Assembly (NCBI GenBank): GCA_001464375.1
Contig: LNEW01000145.1
Coordinates: forward strand, 124,001 to 188,000
DNA length: 64,000 nucleotides
Direction of reading: 5' to 3'
Source of the DNA: Rhodospirillales bacterium Ga0074136
Lineage (GTDB): Bacteria; Pseudomonadota; Alphaproteobacteria; Acetobacterales; Acetobacteraceae
Position 1 is the first letter of the stretch; the number at the start of each line of letters is the position of its first letter. Both the position numbers and the translations under genes were made by a program. A model generated the notes under the pieces. The model worked only from the letters and a program-made list of their open reading frames with translations. It was not told the origin of the DNA and ran no database searches. Below are positions 26,742-34,946 of this stretch, one piece after another.

Positions 26742-27511
26742 CCGCGCTGCGCAACGCCGGCCTGCCGCTGCTGGTCTTCGTCCTGATCGTCGGGACCTGG
26801 GAGGCGGTCGTGCGCTGGTTCGAGGTACCGACCTACCTGGTCCCGGCACCGAGCGCCGTCGCCGCCGCCTTCGTCAACGGGTTCGCGCGGGCGAACTACC
26901 TCGGCCATGCCGCCATCACCGGATTCCAGGCAGTGACCGGCTTCCTCGCGGGCAGCGCGCTGGGCATCGCGATCGGGGTCTGGATCGTGGTCTTCCCGAC
27001 GGCGGAACGCATCGTCTACCCCTATGTCGTCGCCTTGCAGACGGTGCCGAAGGTCGCGATCGCCCCGCTGATGATCGTGTGGTTCGGCTTTGGCCTCGAG
27101 AGCAAGATCATCATCGTCGCGCTGGTCTCGCTGTTCCCGGTGCTGGTCAATGTCATCGCCGGGCTGAAGGCGGTCGACCAGGACCGGCTGGATCTCATGA
27201 GCGCGCTGTCGGCCAGCCGCTGGCAGGTGCTGCGCTACCTGCGCTTTCCCAATGCGCTGCCGTTCATCTTCGCCGGGCTCAATACCGCGATCGTGTTCAG
27301 CGTGATCGGTGCCATCGTGGGGGAATTCGTCGGCGCCAATCGCGGTGTCGGATTCCTTATCCTGCAGGCGAATTTCTCACTCGACATCGCGGCGGCCTTC
27401 GCGCTGTTCGTCGTGCTGTCGATCATGGGCATCACGCTGCACTGGATCCTGCGACGGATCGAGGCGCGTGTGGTGTTCTGGTCGAAGGCGGAGGAACACT
27501 TCCGCGCCTGA
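26738..27511 (+). CDS. ABC transporter permease, SsuC/TauC type
   Basis: 257 residues, about six membrane helices. The EAA-type loop that contacts the ATPase lies in the segment with VDQDRLDLMSALSASRWQ. Starts with GTG 26738 inside the ATPase stop. Together with the two upstream genes it makes a complete importer. The operon ends here; 43 bp separate it from the convergent CoA-transferase gene. Confidence 0.93.
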   Translation: MTALRNAGLPLLVFVLIVGTWEAVVRWFEVPTYLVPAPSAVAAAFVNGFARANYLGHAAITGFQAVTGFLAGSALGIAIGVWIVVFPTAERIVYPYVVALQTVPKVAIAPLMIVWFGFGLESKIIIVALVSLFPVLVNVIAGLKAVDQDRLDLMSALSASRWQVLRYLRFPNALPFIFAGLNTAIVFSVIGAIVGEFVGANRGVGFLILQANFSLDIAAAFALFVVLSIMGITLHWILRRIEARVVFWSKAEEHFRA

Positions 27512-27553
27512 TATGCGGATCCGGCCACGTGGTGGCGCGCCAGGTCCGCCGGG

Positions 27554-28744
27554 TCAGGCACCCTTCCCGAACGCGCCGCCCTCGCGGAGCGCGTCCAGCT
27601 GGGCGGCGTCGTAGCCGAGCATCCGTGCGACGGACTCCGTGTGCGCGCCAAGCGCGGGTGCGGGCCTGTCGGGCTCCCGGGTGAGGCCAGGATAGGAGAC
27701 CGGCTGGCGCGCGGATCGTGCGAGGCCGCTGCCGTTGGGCGCGAAGAAGTCGACATCCTGCAGATGCGGATCCGTCAGCAGGTCCTCGAGCCGGTTGACC
27801 CGCGCATGGGGGATGTCGAGCGTCTCCAGCGCGCGCAGCCAATCGTCGGTGCTGCGCCGGGTCATTTCCTCGGCCAGCACGGAATACAGCTCGGCGACAT
27901 GGGCGCTGCGTTCGCCGGGATCGGCGAACCACGGCCGCGCCAGGACGTCCTGCCGGCCGGTGAATTCGAGCACGCGGCGCCATTGCTGCTCGGTGTAGGG
28001 AAGGGCTGCGATCCAGCCATCCAGGGTGCGGTAGGGCCGGCGGTCGGGCGCGAACATGCGGTGGTAGCCGGCGCCTTCCGGCGGCCCGCCGAAGGCAGCG
28101 GCGGCCAGGTGCTCGTTCAGCACGAAGGCGGCGACGGCTTCGAACATCGCGGCCTCGACCTCGATCGCGCCCCTCATGCCACGGCCACGCGCGGCGATCG
28201 CCGCCATCACGCCATAGGTCGCGGTCAGCGCCGCCACCTTGTCGGCCATCACCCCTGGTACATAGGCCGGGTCCTGTCCGCGATAGGACGGCAGCGCGGC
28301 GATGCCGCCGGCGGCCTGGATCACGTCGTCGAAGGCCGGGCGACCGGCGTAGCGCCCGCCGCTGCCGAAGCCGACGGCGGCGCAGTAGATGATAGCGGGA
28401 TTGATCACCGCGACCGGCGCGAAGCCGAAGCCGAGGCGATCGATCGCCGCCGGGCGCATGTTGTGGACAAAGACCTCCGCCCAGCACAGCAGGCGCGTGA
28501 AGACCTCCCGTCCTGCCTGGGTCTTGAGGTCCAGCACCATGCTGCGCTTGTTGCGGTTGTTGCAGAGGAACATCGCGCTGTCGCCCTGCGGGCCGCGCGG
28601 TTGGATGGCGCGGGCGAGGTCGCCTTCAGGGCCTTCCACCTTGACGACGTCCGCCCCGAGGTCGCCCAGCAGCTGGCCGACCAGCGGCCCGTAGATGACG
28701 GTGGTGAGGTCGAGCACGCGCAGGCCCGACAGCAGCGGAATCAT
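27554..28744 (-). CDS. CaiB/BaiF (class III) CoA-transferase
   Basis: 396 residues. LLSGLRVLDLTTVIYGPLVG and DVVKVEGPEGDLARAI form the family N-terminus, followed by LDLKTQAGREVFTRL; the catalytic Asp is in RPAFDDVIQAAGG (about residue 143). ATG 28744 chosen because the family match starts there and the Bug gene upstream ends 7 bp before. It is the last gene of a minus-strand group with two Bug receptors, suggesting uptake and CoA activation of the same acid. Confidence 0.93.
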   Translation of the reverse strand: MIPLLSGLRVLDLTTVIYGPLVGQLLGDLGADVVKVEGPEGDLARAIQPRGPQGDSAMFLCNNRNKRSMVLDLKTQAGREVFTRLLCWAEVFVHNMRPAAIDRLGFGFAPVAVINPAIIYCAAVGFGSGGRYAGRPAFDDVIQAAGGIAALPSYRGQDPAYVPGVMADKVAALTATYGVMAAIAARGRGMRGAIEVEAAMFEAVAAFVLNEHLAAAAFGGPPEGAGYHRMFAPDRRPYRTLDGWIAALPYTEQQWRRVLEFTGRQDVLARPWFADPGERSAHVAELYSVLAEEMTRRSTDDWLRALETLDIPHARVNRLEDLLTDPHLQDVDFFAPNGSGLARSARQPVSYPGLTREPDRPAPALGAHTESVARMLGYDAAQLDALREGGAFGKGA

Positions 28745-28751
28745 GCGTGCG

Positions 28752-29717
28752 TCACTCGGGCCGGATGCCGGCTTCGGCGACGACCTGGCGCCAAAGTGGC
28801 AATTCGCGACGCAGGCGTTCGGACAGTTCCGCCGGGTCGGTGAGCAGCAATCGCCCGCCCGTGGCCGCCATGCGCTCGCCCAGCGCCGAGCCGCTGCGCA
28901 GCGGCGCGAACTCGGCCACGAGGCGCGACGCGGCGTCCTCCGGGAAGTTGCGCGGGGCGAACAGCGCGAACCAGATGGTGATGCCGGTGCCCGGCACGAT
29001 CTCGGCGATCGAGGGCGCGTCCGGGACGGCCGGCACCCGTTCCGGCGCGGTGACGCCGAGCAGCACGCCACGCCCTTCGCGCACATGCGGCAGCAGCGTC
29101 GCGAGGTCGCCGCTCATCACATCGACGTCGCCGGCGAGAAAACCGCTGATCAGCTGACCGCCGCCGCGATACGGCACGTGCTGCCAAGTCATGCCCGCGC
29201 GCGCGCCGAACAGCGCAGCAGCCATGTGCGTGGTGGTGCCGTTGCCGGAAGAACCGTAGGTGATGCGCCCCGGCGCCGCCTTCGCCGCGGCGATGAGGCC
29301 GGGCAGGTCGCGGAACGCCGCGTTGGGCCGCACCATGAATCCCATGCTCGATTCCGAGACGACGGAGATCGGCATCAGCTCGTTCACCGGATCATAGCCG
29401 ATATCGGGCTGCACGGCCGGCTGGATGGCGACCGCGCCGGTGACCATCAGCAGCGTGTGCTGGTCCGTCGTCGCGATCACCTGCCTGGTGCCGAGCGCAC
29501 CGCCGGCGCCAGGCCGGGTCTCCACCACGAATGGCTGGCCGAGCCGTGCGGAAAGATGCTCGGCAAGGAAGCGGCCGGGGATCTCGACCGGCCCCCCGGG
29601 CGCATAGGGGATGATGATGCGCACCGGGCGGTTCGGCCAGGCGCGTGTCTGCGCAAGCGCTGGCGCGGGCAGGGCCAGGATGGCGGCGCCAAGGGCGCTG
29701 CGGCGCGTGATCGGCAT
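28752..29717 (-). CDS. Bug-family (TctC-like) receptor
   Basis: 321 residues. Signal peptide MPITRRSALGAAILALPAPA ending LAQ, mature start TRAWPNRPVRIIIPYAPGG. GQPFVVETRPGAGGALGTRQ, YDPVNELMPISVV and the PYRGGGQLISGFLAGDVDVM block are the family landmarks. GAGGAA precedes the start codon. Lies between a CoA-transferase (7 bp downstream) and another Bug gene (54 bp upstream). Confidence 0.92.
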   Translation of the reverse strand: MPITRRSALGAAILALPAPALAQTRAWPNRPVRIIIPYAPGGPVEIPGRFLAEHLSARLGQPFVVETRPGAGGALGTRQVIATTDQHTLLMVTGAVAIQPAVQPDIGYDPVNELMPISVVSESSMGFMVRPNAAFRDLPGLIAAAKAAPGRITYGSSGNGTTTHMAAALFGARAGMTWQHVPYRGGGQLISGFLAGDVDVMSGDLATLLPHVREGRGVLLGVTAPERVPAVPDAPSIAEIVPGTGITIWFALFAPRNFPEDAASRLVAEFAPLRSGSALGERMAATGGRLLLTDPAELSERLRRELPLWRQVVAEAGIRPE

Positions 29718-29771
29718 GGTGGCTTCCTCCCGGTTCGGCCGCGCAGGCTACGTCCGCGCGCCGCGTTCCGT

Positions 29772-30755
29772 CTATTCCACGGCGATTCCCGCGCGGCGCA
29801 CCAGGTCGGCGTTCTCCGCGAGATCCTTCGCCACCTGCTCGCGCATCGCGCGTGCGCCGGTCGGCCAGGCGGAGATGCCGAGCGGTTCGAGCCGCTGCAG
29901 CAGGCGTTCATCGGAGAAGGTCGCGGCCAGCGCGGCGTCGAGCGCCGCGGCAATGCTGTCCGGCAGGCCCGCCGGTGCCGCGACGCCTGTCCAGTTCGGC
30001 ACGACGTAGCCGGAAAAGCCCTGCTCCGCGACGGTCGGCAGCTCCGGCAGCGGCCGGAAGCGCTGTGCCGTGGCGATGCCGAGCGCCTTCACCCGCCCCG
30101 CCTCCATGTGCGGCCGCGCCGGCGCCAGGGTGCTGAGCATGAAATCCACGCGGCCGGTCGACACATCGGTCAACGCCGCGGCGGTGCCGTTGTAGGGTAC
30201 GTGGATCAGCTCGACTCCTGCGCGGCGGGCGAGGTCGAAGGTGCCCAGATGCGCCGAGGAGCCGACGCCCCAGGTGGCGTAGCTGATCTCGCCCGGGCGG
30301 CGCTTTGCGGCGGCGATCAGCGTGTCCAGGCTCTCCCATCGCGGATGCGCGACAAACAGGTAGACGGCACTGCCCGTCATGCCGAGCCAGGTGAAGTCCT
30401 TCGCGGAATCGTAGCCGGCATTGCGCAGCACGAAGGGCGTGATGGTGAAGGTGCCGTTGCCCGCAAAGACGAGCGTGCTGCCGTCGGGCCGCGCCCGTGC
30501 CACCTGGCGCGTCCCGAGTGTCGTGCTTGCCCCCGGCTTGTGGTCCATCACGAAGGTGCCGCCGAGGCGTTCCTGCAGGCCCTGGTTGATGGCATTGCCG
30601 AAAACGTCGGGGATGCCGCCGGCGGCATAGGGAATGACCAGGCTGACCGGGCGGGTGCCGGGAAAACCGGACTGCGCGCGTGCCAGGCGCGGCGCGCCAA
30701 GCGGCACGATGCCGGCGGCGAGCAGAGCGCGGCGTGGGGTGGCGATGCGGTTCAT
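29772..30755 (-). CDS. Bug-family (TctC-like) receptor
   Basis: 327 residues. Signal ATPRRALLAAGIVPLGAPRL, mature start near SGFPGTRPVSLVIPYAAGG. Further landmarks are FVMDHKPGASTTLGTRQVAR, YDSAKDFTWLGMTG and PYNGTAAALTDVSTGRVDFM. The ligand-loop sequence AAGGIPDVFGNAIN differs from the neighbouring Bug protein, so the two tandem genes probably bind different ligands. It lies 42 bp downstream of the acyl-CoA ligase gene and may belong to that operon. Confidence 0.92.
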   Translation of the reverse strand: MNRIATPRRALLAAGIVPLGAPRLARAQSGFPGTRPVSLVIPYAAGGIPDVFGNAINQGLQERLGGTFVMDHKPGASTTLGTRQVARARPDGSTLVFAGNGTFTITPFVLRNAGYDSAKDFTWLGMTGSAVYLFVAHPRWESLDTLIAAAKRRPGEISYATWGVGSSAHLGTFDLARRAGVELIHVPYNGTAAALTDVSTGRVDFMLSTLAPARPHMEAGRVKALGIATAQRFRPLPELPTVAEQGFSGYVVPNWTGVAAPAGLPDSIAAALDAALAATFSDERLLQRLEPLGISAWPTGARAMREQVAKDLAENADLVRRAGIAVE

Positions 30756-30797
30756 GCTGGACCTCCCTGTTCGCGCGCCTTCCCGGCGCGGTTGTCG

Positions 30798-32303
30798 TCA
30801 GATCGCGCGGCCGGCTCCCTGCCAGTAGGGATCGCGCAGCGTGCGCTTCAGCAGCTTGCCGGAATCGTCGCGCGGCAATTCATCGTGGAAGTCGATGACG
30901 CGCGGCACCTTGAAATTCGCGAGCTTCGCCTTGAGCGCATCGCGGATCGCGGCTTCCGTGGTGCCGGGGGCGGCGCGGATGGCGGCACACAGGGCCTCGC
31001 CATACTCCGCATCCGGAATGCCGAAGACGGCGCAGTCGAGAACGCCGGGAATGCCGATCATCACCGCCTCGATCTCGGCCGGGTAGATGTTCACGCCGCC
31101 GGAGATGACCATGTCGCGCTTGCGGTCGCACAGGAACAGGTAGCCGTCGGCGTCGAAGTAGCCCACATCGCCGACGCTGATCAGGCCGTCCCGCTCCACG
31201 GCGCGCCGTTCCCCGTCGCGCTTGTTGTAGGTGAAGTCGGGCATGTAGTCGACGCGGGCGAAGATCTCGCCGGGCACGCCGACGGGGCATTCCGCACCGG
31301 CGTCGTCGAGGATCCTCGCTGTCGCACCCTCGGTCAGCGTGCCGACGGTGCCGGGCCTGGCGAGCCACTGTTCGGGCGTGCAGGCGGTCGGTGCGCCGAG
31401 GTCGGTCGCACCATAGAATTCGTGGATGACCGGCCCCCACCAATCGAGCATGCCCTGCTTCACATCGGGTGGGCAGGGCGCGGCGGCATGGGTGACGTGG
31501 CGCAGGGAGGAGAGGTCGTAGCGGCGCTTCACCGCATCCGGCAGGCGCAGCAGGCGGACCATCATGGTGGGCACGAGGAAGATCGTCGTGATGCGGTGGC
31601 GCTCGATCAGCGCCAGCGTCTCCTCGGGATCGAACCGCGGCATGAGCACCAGGATCTCGCTGAGCGGCACCGCGCGCAGGCCGAATCCGTTCGGTGCGGA
31701 ATGGTACATCGGGCCAGGCACCAGTGCGCGGATGCCAGGCACCAGGCCGTAGATCTGCGCGCGGTTTCGGGCCGTGGCGGCAGCCTGTTCGGCGGTCGGC
31801 GGCTGGCGGCGCACGCCCTTCGGGCGGCCCGTGGTGCCCGAGGTGTAGATCATGCTCTCCCGCGCCGGCTCGGGCGGGCTGCGCCATTCGGCGTGCTGGG
31901 CGAGGAAGGCGTCCCAGTCCTCGCCCGGCACGGCGTCGGTGGCGGGCGCGATGCCGTAGGCGGCGGCGGATTCGGGCGGCGTCGGCACGACCAGGATGGT
32001 CAGGCCTTCGGGGGCGCACGACAGCAGATGCGCGAGGTCGTGATGCACGACCACCACGCGCGCCTCGCAGTCGCGCAGCAGATAGGCGACCTCGTCGGGC
32101 TTCCAGTGCCAGTTGATCGGCACCGCATAGCCACCGAGCATGGACGCGGCGAGGCTCGCCTCCAGGAAGGCGACGTCGTTGCGCAGCAGCAGCGCGACGC
32201 AATCGCCAGGACCGATGCCGAGCGCGGCGAAGCCCGTCGCCGCACGGCGTACGCGCGCCATCATCGCGTCGCGGGTGATGCTGCGCGCGCCGCTGACGAT
32301 CAC
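30798..32303 (-). CDS. AMP-forming acyl-CoA ligase
   Basis: 501 residues of the ANL superfamily, which activates a carboxylic acid with ATP and CoA. The P-loop is YTSGTTGRPKGVR, the A5 region EFYGATDLGAPT, the hinge/ADP motif GDVGYFDADGYLFLCDRKRDM, and the C-terminal lysine sits in DSGKLLKRTLRDPY. The N-terminus is short: it starts GTG-IVSGARSITRDAMM, so about 20-40 residues usual in relatives are missing. The GTG overlaps the MaoC stop by 4 nt (GTGA), which strongly supports this start. Probably the first step of the pathway encoded by the upstream genes of this operon. Confidence 0.92.
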   Translation of the reverse strand: MIVSGARSITRDAMMARVRRAATGFAALGIGPGDCVALLLRNDVAFLEASLAASMLGGYAVPINWHWKPDEVAYLLRDCEARVVVVHHDLAHLLSCAPEGLTILVVPTPPESAAAYGIAPATDAVPGEDWDAFLAQHAEWRSPPEPARESMIYTSGTTGRPKGVRRQPPTAEQAAATARNRAQIYGLVPGIRALVPGPMYHSAPNGFGLRAVPLSEILVLMPRFDPEETLALIERHRITTIFLVPTMMVRLLRLPDAVKRRYDLSSLRHVTHAAAPCPPDVKQGMLDWWGPVIHEFYGATDLGAPTACTPEQWLARPGTVGTLTEGATARILDDAGAECPVGVPGEIFARVDYMPDFTYNKRDGERRAVERDGLISVGDVGYFDADGYLFLCDRKRDMVISGGVNIYPAEIEAVMIGIPGVLDCAVFGIPDAEYGEALCAAIRAAPGTTEAAIRDALKAKLANFKVPRVIDFHDELPRDDSGKLLKRTLRDPYWQGAGRAI

Positions 32304-33163
32304 GGCAGGTATTCCGCCCGGCCGTTGTTCAGCGCGATGACATCGCGCGCCGGCACCCGGACGCGGAAGGCTGCCGCGCCCGGCCCCTGCTTCCAGACTT
32401 CGGTGCGCAGCGTCTCCCCCGGATAGACCGGCGCGGTGAAGCGCAGGTCGAAGCGGCGCAGGCGCGCGGCATCACCATCGCAGAGCAGGGTCGTCACCGC
32501 CCATCCGGCGACGCCGTAGGAGCACAGCCCGTGCAGGATGGGTTGCGCGAAGCCACCCTGCGCGGCGGCCTTGGGGTCGGCGTGGACCGGATTGTAGTCG
32601 CCGTTCAGGCGATAGAGCAGCGCGGCATGGCGGCCGATGCTCCAGTCGAAATAAGCATCCGGCGTGCCTTCGGGCACGGGGTGCGGTTGTCGGATCGGGC
32701 CGGTCGGACCGCCGAAGCCGCCATCGCCGCGCAGGAACGATGTACTGGTGATACTGCACAGCGGCTCGCCGGTCGCCGCATCGCGCAATGCGCGCGTCGT
32801 GTACATCAGCGCGCCCTTGCCGACGCCCTTGTCGATGATCTCGTCGATGCGGAAGTGGCTGACGACGCGGCCCTGCGGCGGTAGCGGCCGGTGGATGGTG
32901 AGGCCCTGTTCGCCATGCAGCACCTTGGGCCAATCCACGCCGGTGTCGGGTTCCTTCACCCAGAAGCCTGGCGTGGCGAGCACCACGCCCATGGTCGGCA
33001 TGGCAACCAGGTCTTCCTCGTACACATGGCGCAGCTGCTTCGGGTCCATCGGGTCCTGCCCGAGGCCAAGGCCGAGCGCATAGAGCATCGTGTCCTTGAC
33101 GCCGTAGGCGACCTCGATGTCAGCGAAGTTCCGGTTCTTCAGCCTGTCGTAGTCGATCGCCAT
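32300..33163 (-). CDS. MaoC-type enoyl-CoA hydratase (double hotdog)
   Basis: 287 residues with two hotdog domains, like bacterial and peroxisomal R-specific hydratase 2. The C-terminal domain carries the hydratase motif: YRLNGDYNPVHADPKAA with the Asp and His pair, and PILHGLCSYG after it. The N-terminal half keeps HGEQGLTIHRPLPPQGRVV. It should hydrate a 2-enoyl-CoA to the (R)-3-hydroxyacyl-CoA. It is 15 bp downstream of the CitE-like gene and overlaps the ligase gene. This operon has two MaoC genes, so two hydration steps or two chain types are likely. Confidence 0.92.
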   Translation of the reverse strand: MAIDYDRLKNRNFADIEVAYGVKDTMLYALGLGLGQDPMDPKQLRHVYEEDLVAMPTMGVVLATPGFWVKEPDTGVDWPKVLHGEQGLTIHRPLPPQGRVVSHFRIDEIIDKGVGKGALMYTTRALRDAATGEPLCSITSTSFLRGDGGFGGPTGPIRQPHPVPEGTPDAYFDWSIGRHAALLYRLNGDYNPVHADPKAAAQGGFAQPILHGLCSYGVAGWAVTTLLCDGDAARLRRFDLRFTAPVYPGETLRTEVWKQGPGAAAFRVRVPARDVIALNNGRAEYLP

Positions 33164-33178
33164 GCGTCGTGTCCTCGC

Positions 33179-34057
33179 TCAGTCCTGGAAGGCCGCATCG
33201 GCGGCGAGCACGCGCTGCGCCTGGCGCAGATGCGGCATGTCGATCATCTTGCCATCCAGACCCACCGTGCCGATGCCCGGCGCGGCTGCGAAGGCGGCGA
33301 CGATGCGCTGCGCGTGGCCGACCTCCTCCGCGGTGGGACGGAAGCCTTCGTTGATGGCGGCGACCTGCGCAGGGTGTATGGCGATCTTGCCGGTGAAGCC
33401 CTGACGGCGGCCATCGGCGCAGGCGGCGCGCAGCGCGGCATCGTCACGGAAATCGACCTCCAGGGTGTCGATGGGCTGTACATCGGCGGCGACTGCGGCA
33501 AGCAGGCACGCGGAGCGCGCGTAGCGATAGGTCAGCGCATAGCCGCCGGACGGATCCTGGTTGGTGCTGGCGCCGAGCGCGGCGGGCAGGTCCTCCGCGC
33601 CCCAGGTCAGGGCGGCGAGGCGCGGTACCGCGACGCGGGCGTATTCCGAAAGGCGCAGCACCGCCGCCGCGGTCTCCGTCGCCACGGCAAACAGCTTGAT
33701 GCCGCCGGCCGGCAATCCGTCGCGCGCCTCCAGCGCATCGAGCCAATGCGACAGGCGCAGCAATTCGTCCGGCCCGTTCACCTTCGGCACGACGAGGCCA
33801 TGCGGCGCGGCGCGCACCACGGCGGCGGCGTCGGTCAGGCCTTCGCCGTCGAGTGGGTTGATACGCACCCAGAGCTGCGGGCGCCGCATGGCGGGATGCG
33901 CCGCCAGGTAGTCCACCACCATGCCGCGCGCGACCGGGCGGCGGGATGCGGCGACAGAATCCTCGAGATCGAGGATCAACGCGTCGGCGCCGCTGTCCCC
34001 ACCCTTGGCGAGCTTGCGCTCGCTGTCCGCCGGCACGAACAGCCAGGAGCGGATCAT
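33179..34057 (-). CDS. CitE/HpcH-family CoA-ester lyase
   Basis: 292 residues, TIM barrel of the citrate-lyase-beta family (CitE, malyl-CoA and citramalyl-CoA lyases). The landmarks are RSWLFVPADSERKLAKG, GADALILDLEDSV (acidic Mg site), VRINPLDGEG and FTGKIAIHPAQVAAIN. The start at ATG 34057 overlaps the preceding MaoC stop (ATGA). It may cleave a beta-hydroxyacyl-CoA to acetyl- or propionyl-CoA plus a 2-oxoacid, fitting a pathway end product. Whether it is lyase, thioesterase or both cannot be seen. Confidence 0.9.
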   Translation of the reverse strand: MIRSWLFVPADSERKLAKGGDSGADALILDLEDSVAASRRPVARGMVVDYLAAHPAMRRPQLWVRINPLDGEGLTDAAAVVRAAPHGLVVPKVNGPDELLRLSHWLDALEARDGLPAGGIKLFAVATETAAAVLRLSEYARVAVPRLAALTWGAEDLPAALGASTNQDPSGGYALTYRYARSACLLAAVAADVQPIDTLEVDFRDDAALRAACADGRRQGFTGKIAIHPAQVAAINEGFRPTAEEVGHAQRIVAAFAAAPGIGTVGLDGKMIDMPHLRQAQRVLAADAAFQD

Positions 34058-34506
34058 GCCGGCTTGCCCAGCATCAGCGCCTGGCGCCGGCAATGCCCCA
34101 CCAGCACGCCATGTTGGTTGTAGGCGCGGTGCATGAACTCGACGATACCCTGGCCGGGTCGGGATTTGCTCGGCCGCTTCATCATCACTTCCGACTCCAC
34201 GCGGATGGTGTCGCCGTGGAACAGCGGCTTCGGAAAGCGCACCTCGTCCCAGCCGAGATTGGCGATGGTGGTGCCGAGCGTGGTGTCGCCCACCGAGATG
34301 CCCACCATCAATCCCAGCGTGAAGCAGGAATTGACGATACGCGTGCCGAACTCGGTGCCCTTCGCGTATTCCTCATCGAGGTGCAGCGCCGCCGGGTTGT
34401 GCGTGATGGCGGAGAACCAGACATTGTCGGTCTCCGTGATGGTGCGGCGGATGGCGTGGTGGAACACCCGACCGACCTCGAATTCCTCGAAATACAATCC
34501 GGCCAT
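34054..34506 (-). CDS. MaoC-family hydratase (single hotdog)
   Basis: 150 residues. Typical MaoC start GLYFEEFEVGRVFHHAIRRT, then TETDNVWFSAITHNPAALHLDEEYA, where the Asn/His positions align with the hydratase motif, and FHGDTIRVESEV. Starting at ATG 34506 puts it 5 bp after the DUF35 stop; the upstream in-frame ATG at 34530 lies inside the DUF35 gene and is less likely. Similar proteins include mesaconyl-CoA (methylmalyl-CoA) hydratases, which would fit the CitE-like lyase that follows. Exact substrate not visible. Confidence 0.9.
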   Translation of the reverse strand: MAGLYFEEFEVGRVFHHAIRRTITETDNVWFSAITHNPAALHLDEEYAKGTEFGTRIVNSCFTLGLMVGISVGDTTLGTTIANLGWDEVRFPKPLFHGDTIRVESEVMMKRPSKSRPGQGIVEFMHRAYNQHGVLVGHCRRQALMLGKPA

Positions 34507-34511
34507 CGTCG

Positions 34512-34946
34512 TCAGCCCTTCACGCGCCACTGGACCAGGGTGTAGGGCGGCTCGGCATCGTCATGGGGCTCGAACACCGCCTCGACCTCCGCGCCGATCT
34601 CGACCGGCGCGGTCGGTTCGCAGATCAGGTTGCCGACCATGCGCACATTCCCCGCCTCCGGCAGTTCCACCAGCACGATCGTGTAGGGACCGTGGCCGTT
34701 CAGCGCCGGATGTACCGGGTGATGCGGGCGCTGCCAGGACCAGATGCGCCCGCGCGGCGCCACTTCCTCCCAGCCGAGATCGAAGGAGTGGCAGCGGTGG
34801 CAGACCCATTCCGGGCCCCATTGATGCGCGCCGCAGCCCTTGCAGCGCTGGATCACCAGCTTGCCGGCGCGCGTGCCGTCCCAATACGGCTTCGCGACCG
34901 GTTCCTGCGCGGGAGCGGGCAGGCCGGGTGGAAGGGCGGTGCTCAC
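34512..34946 (-). CDS. DUF35 zinc-ribbon/OB-fold protein
   Basis: 144 residues. Zinc ribbon CKGCGAHQWGPEWVCHRC at about 36-53, then an OB fold (GRIWSWQRPHHPVHPAL, then NVRMVGNLICEPTAPVEIG). It starts with GTG 34946, overlapping the stop of the thiolase-like gene by 4 nt (GTGA), so the two subunits are probably made in equal amounts. Second such pair in the window (the other is 17847-19382). Confidence 0.9.
   Translation of the reverse strand: MSTALPPGLPAPAQEPVAKPYWDGTRAGKLVIQRCKGCGAHQWGPEWVCHRCHSFDLGWEEVAPRGRIWSWQRPHHPVHPALNGHGPYTIVLVELPEAGNVRMVGNLICEPTAPVEIGAEVEAVFEPHDDAEPPYTLVQWRVKG

Noticed and set aside
27512-27553. Possible bidirectional terminator between convergent genes
   Set aside because: A GC-rich imperfect repeat is present, but the arms mismatch at two positions and there is no T-tract.
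28695-32426. A 1243-codon plus-strand open frame
   Set aside because: It lies opposite three well-supported genes (Bug, Bug, acyl-CoA ligase), is Arg/His/Gln-rich with no family match, and arises from third-position GC bias.
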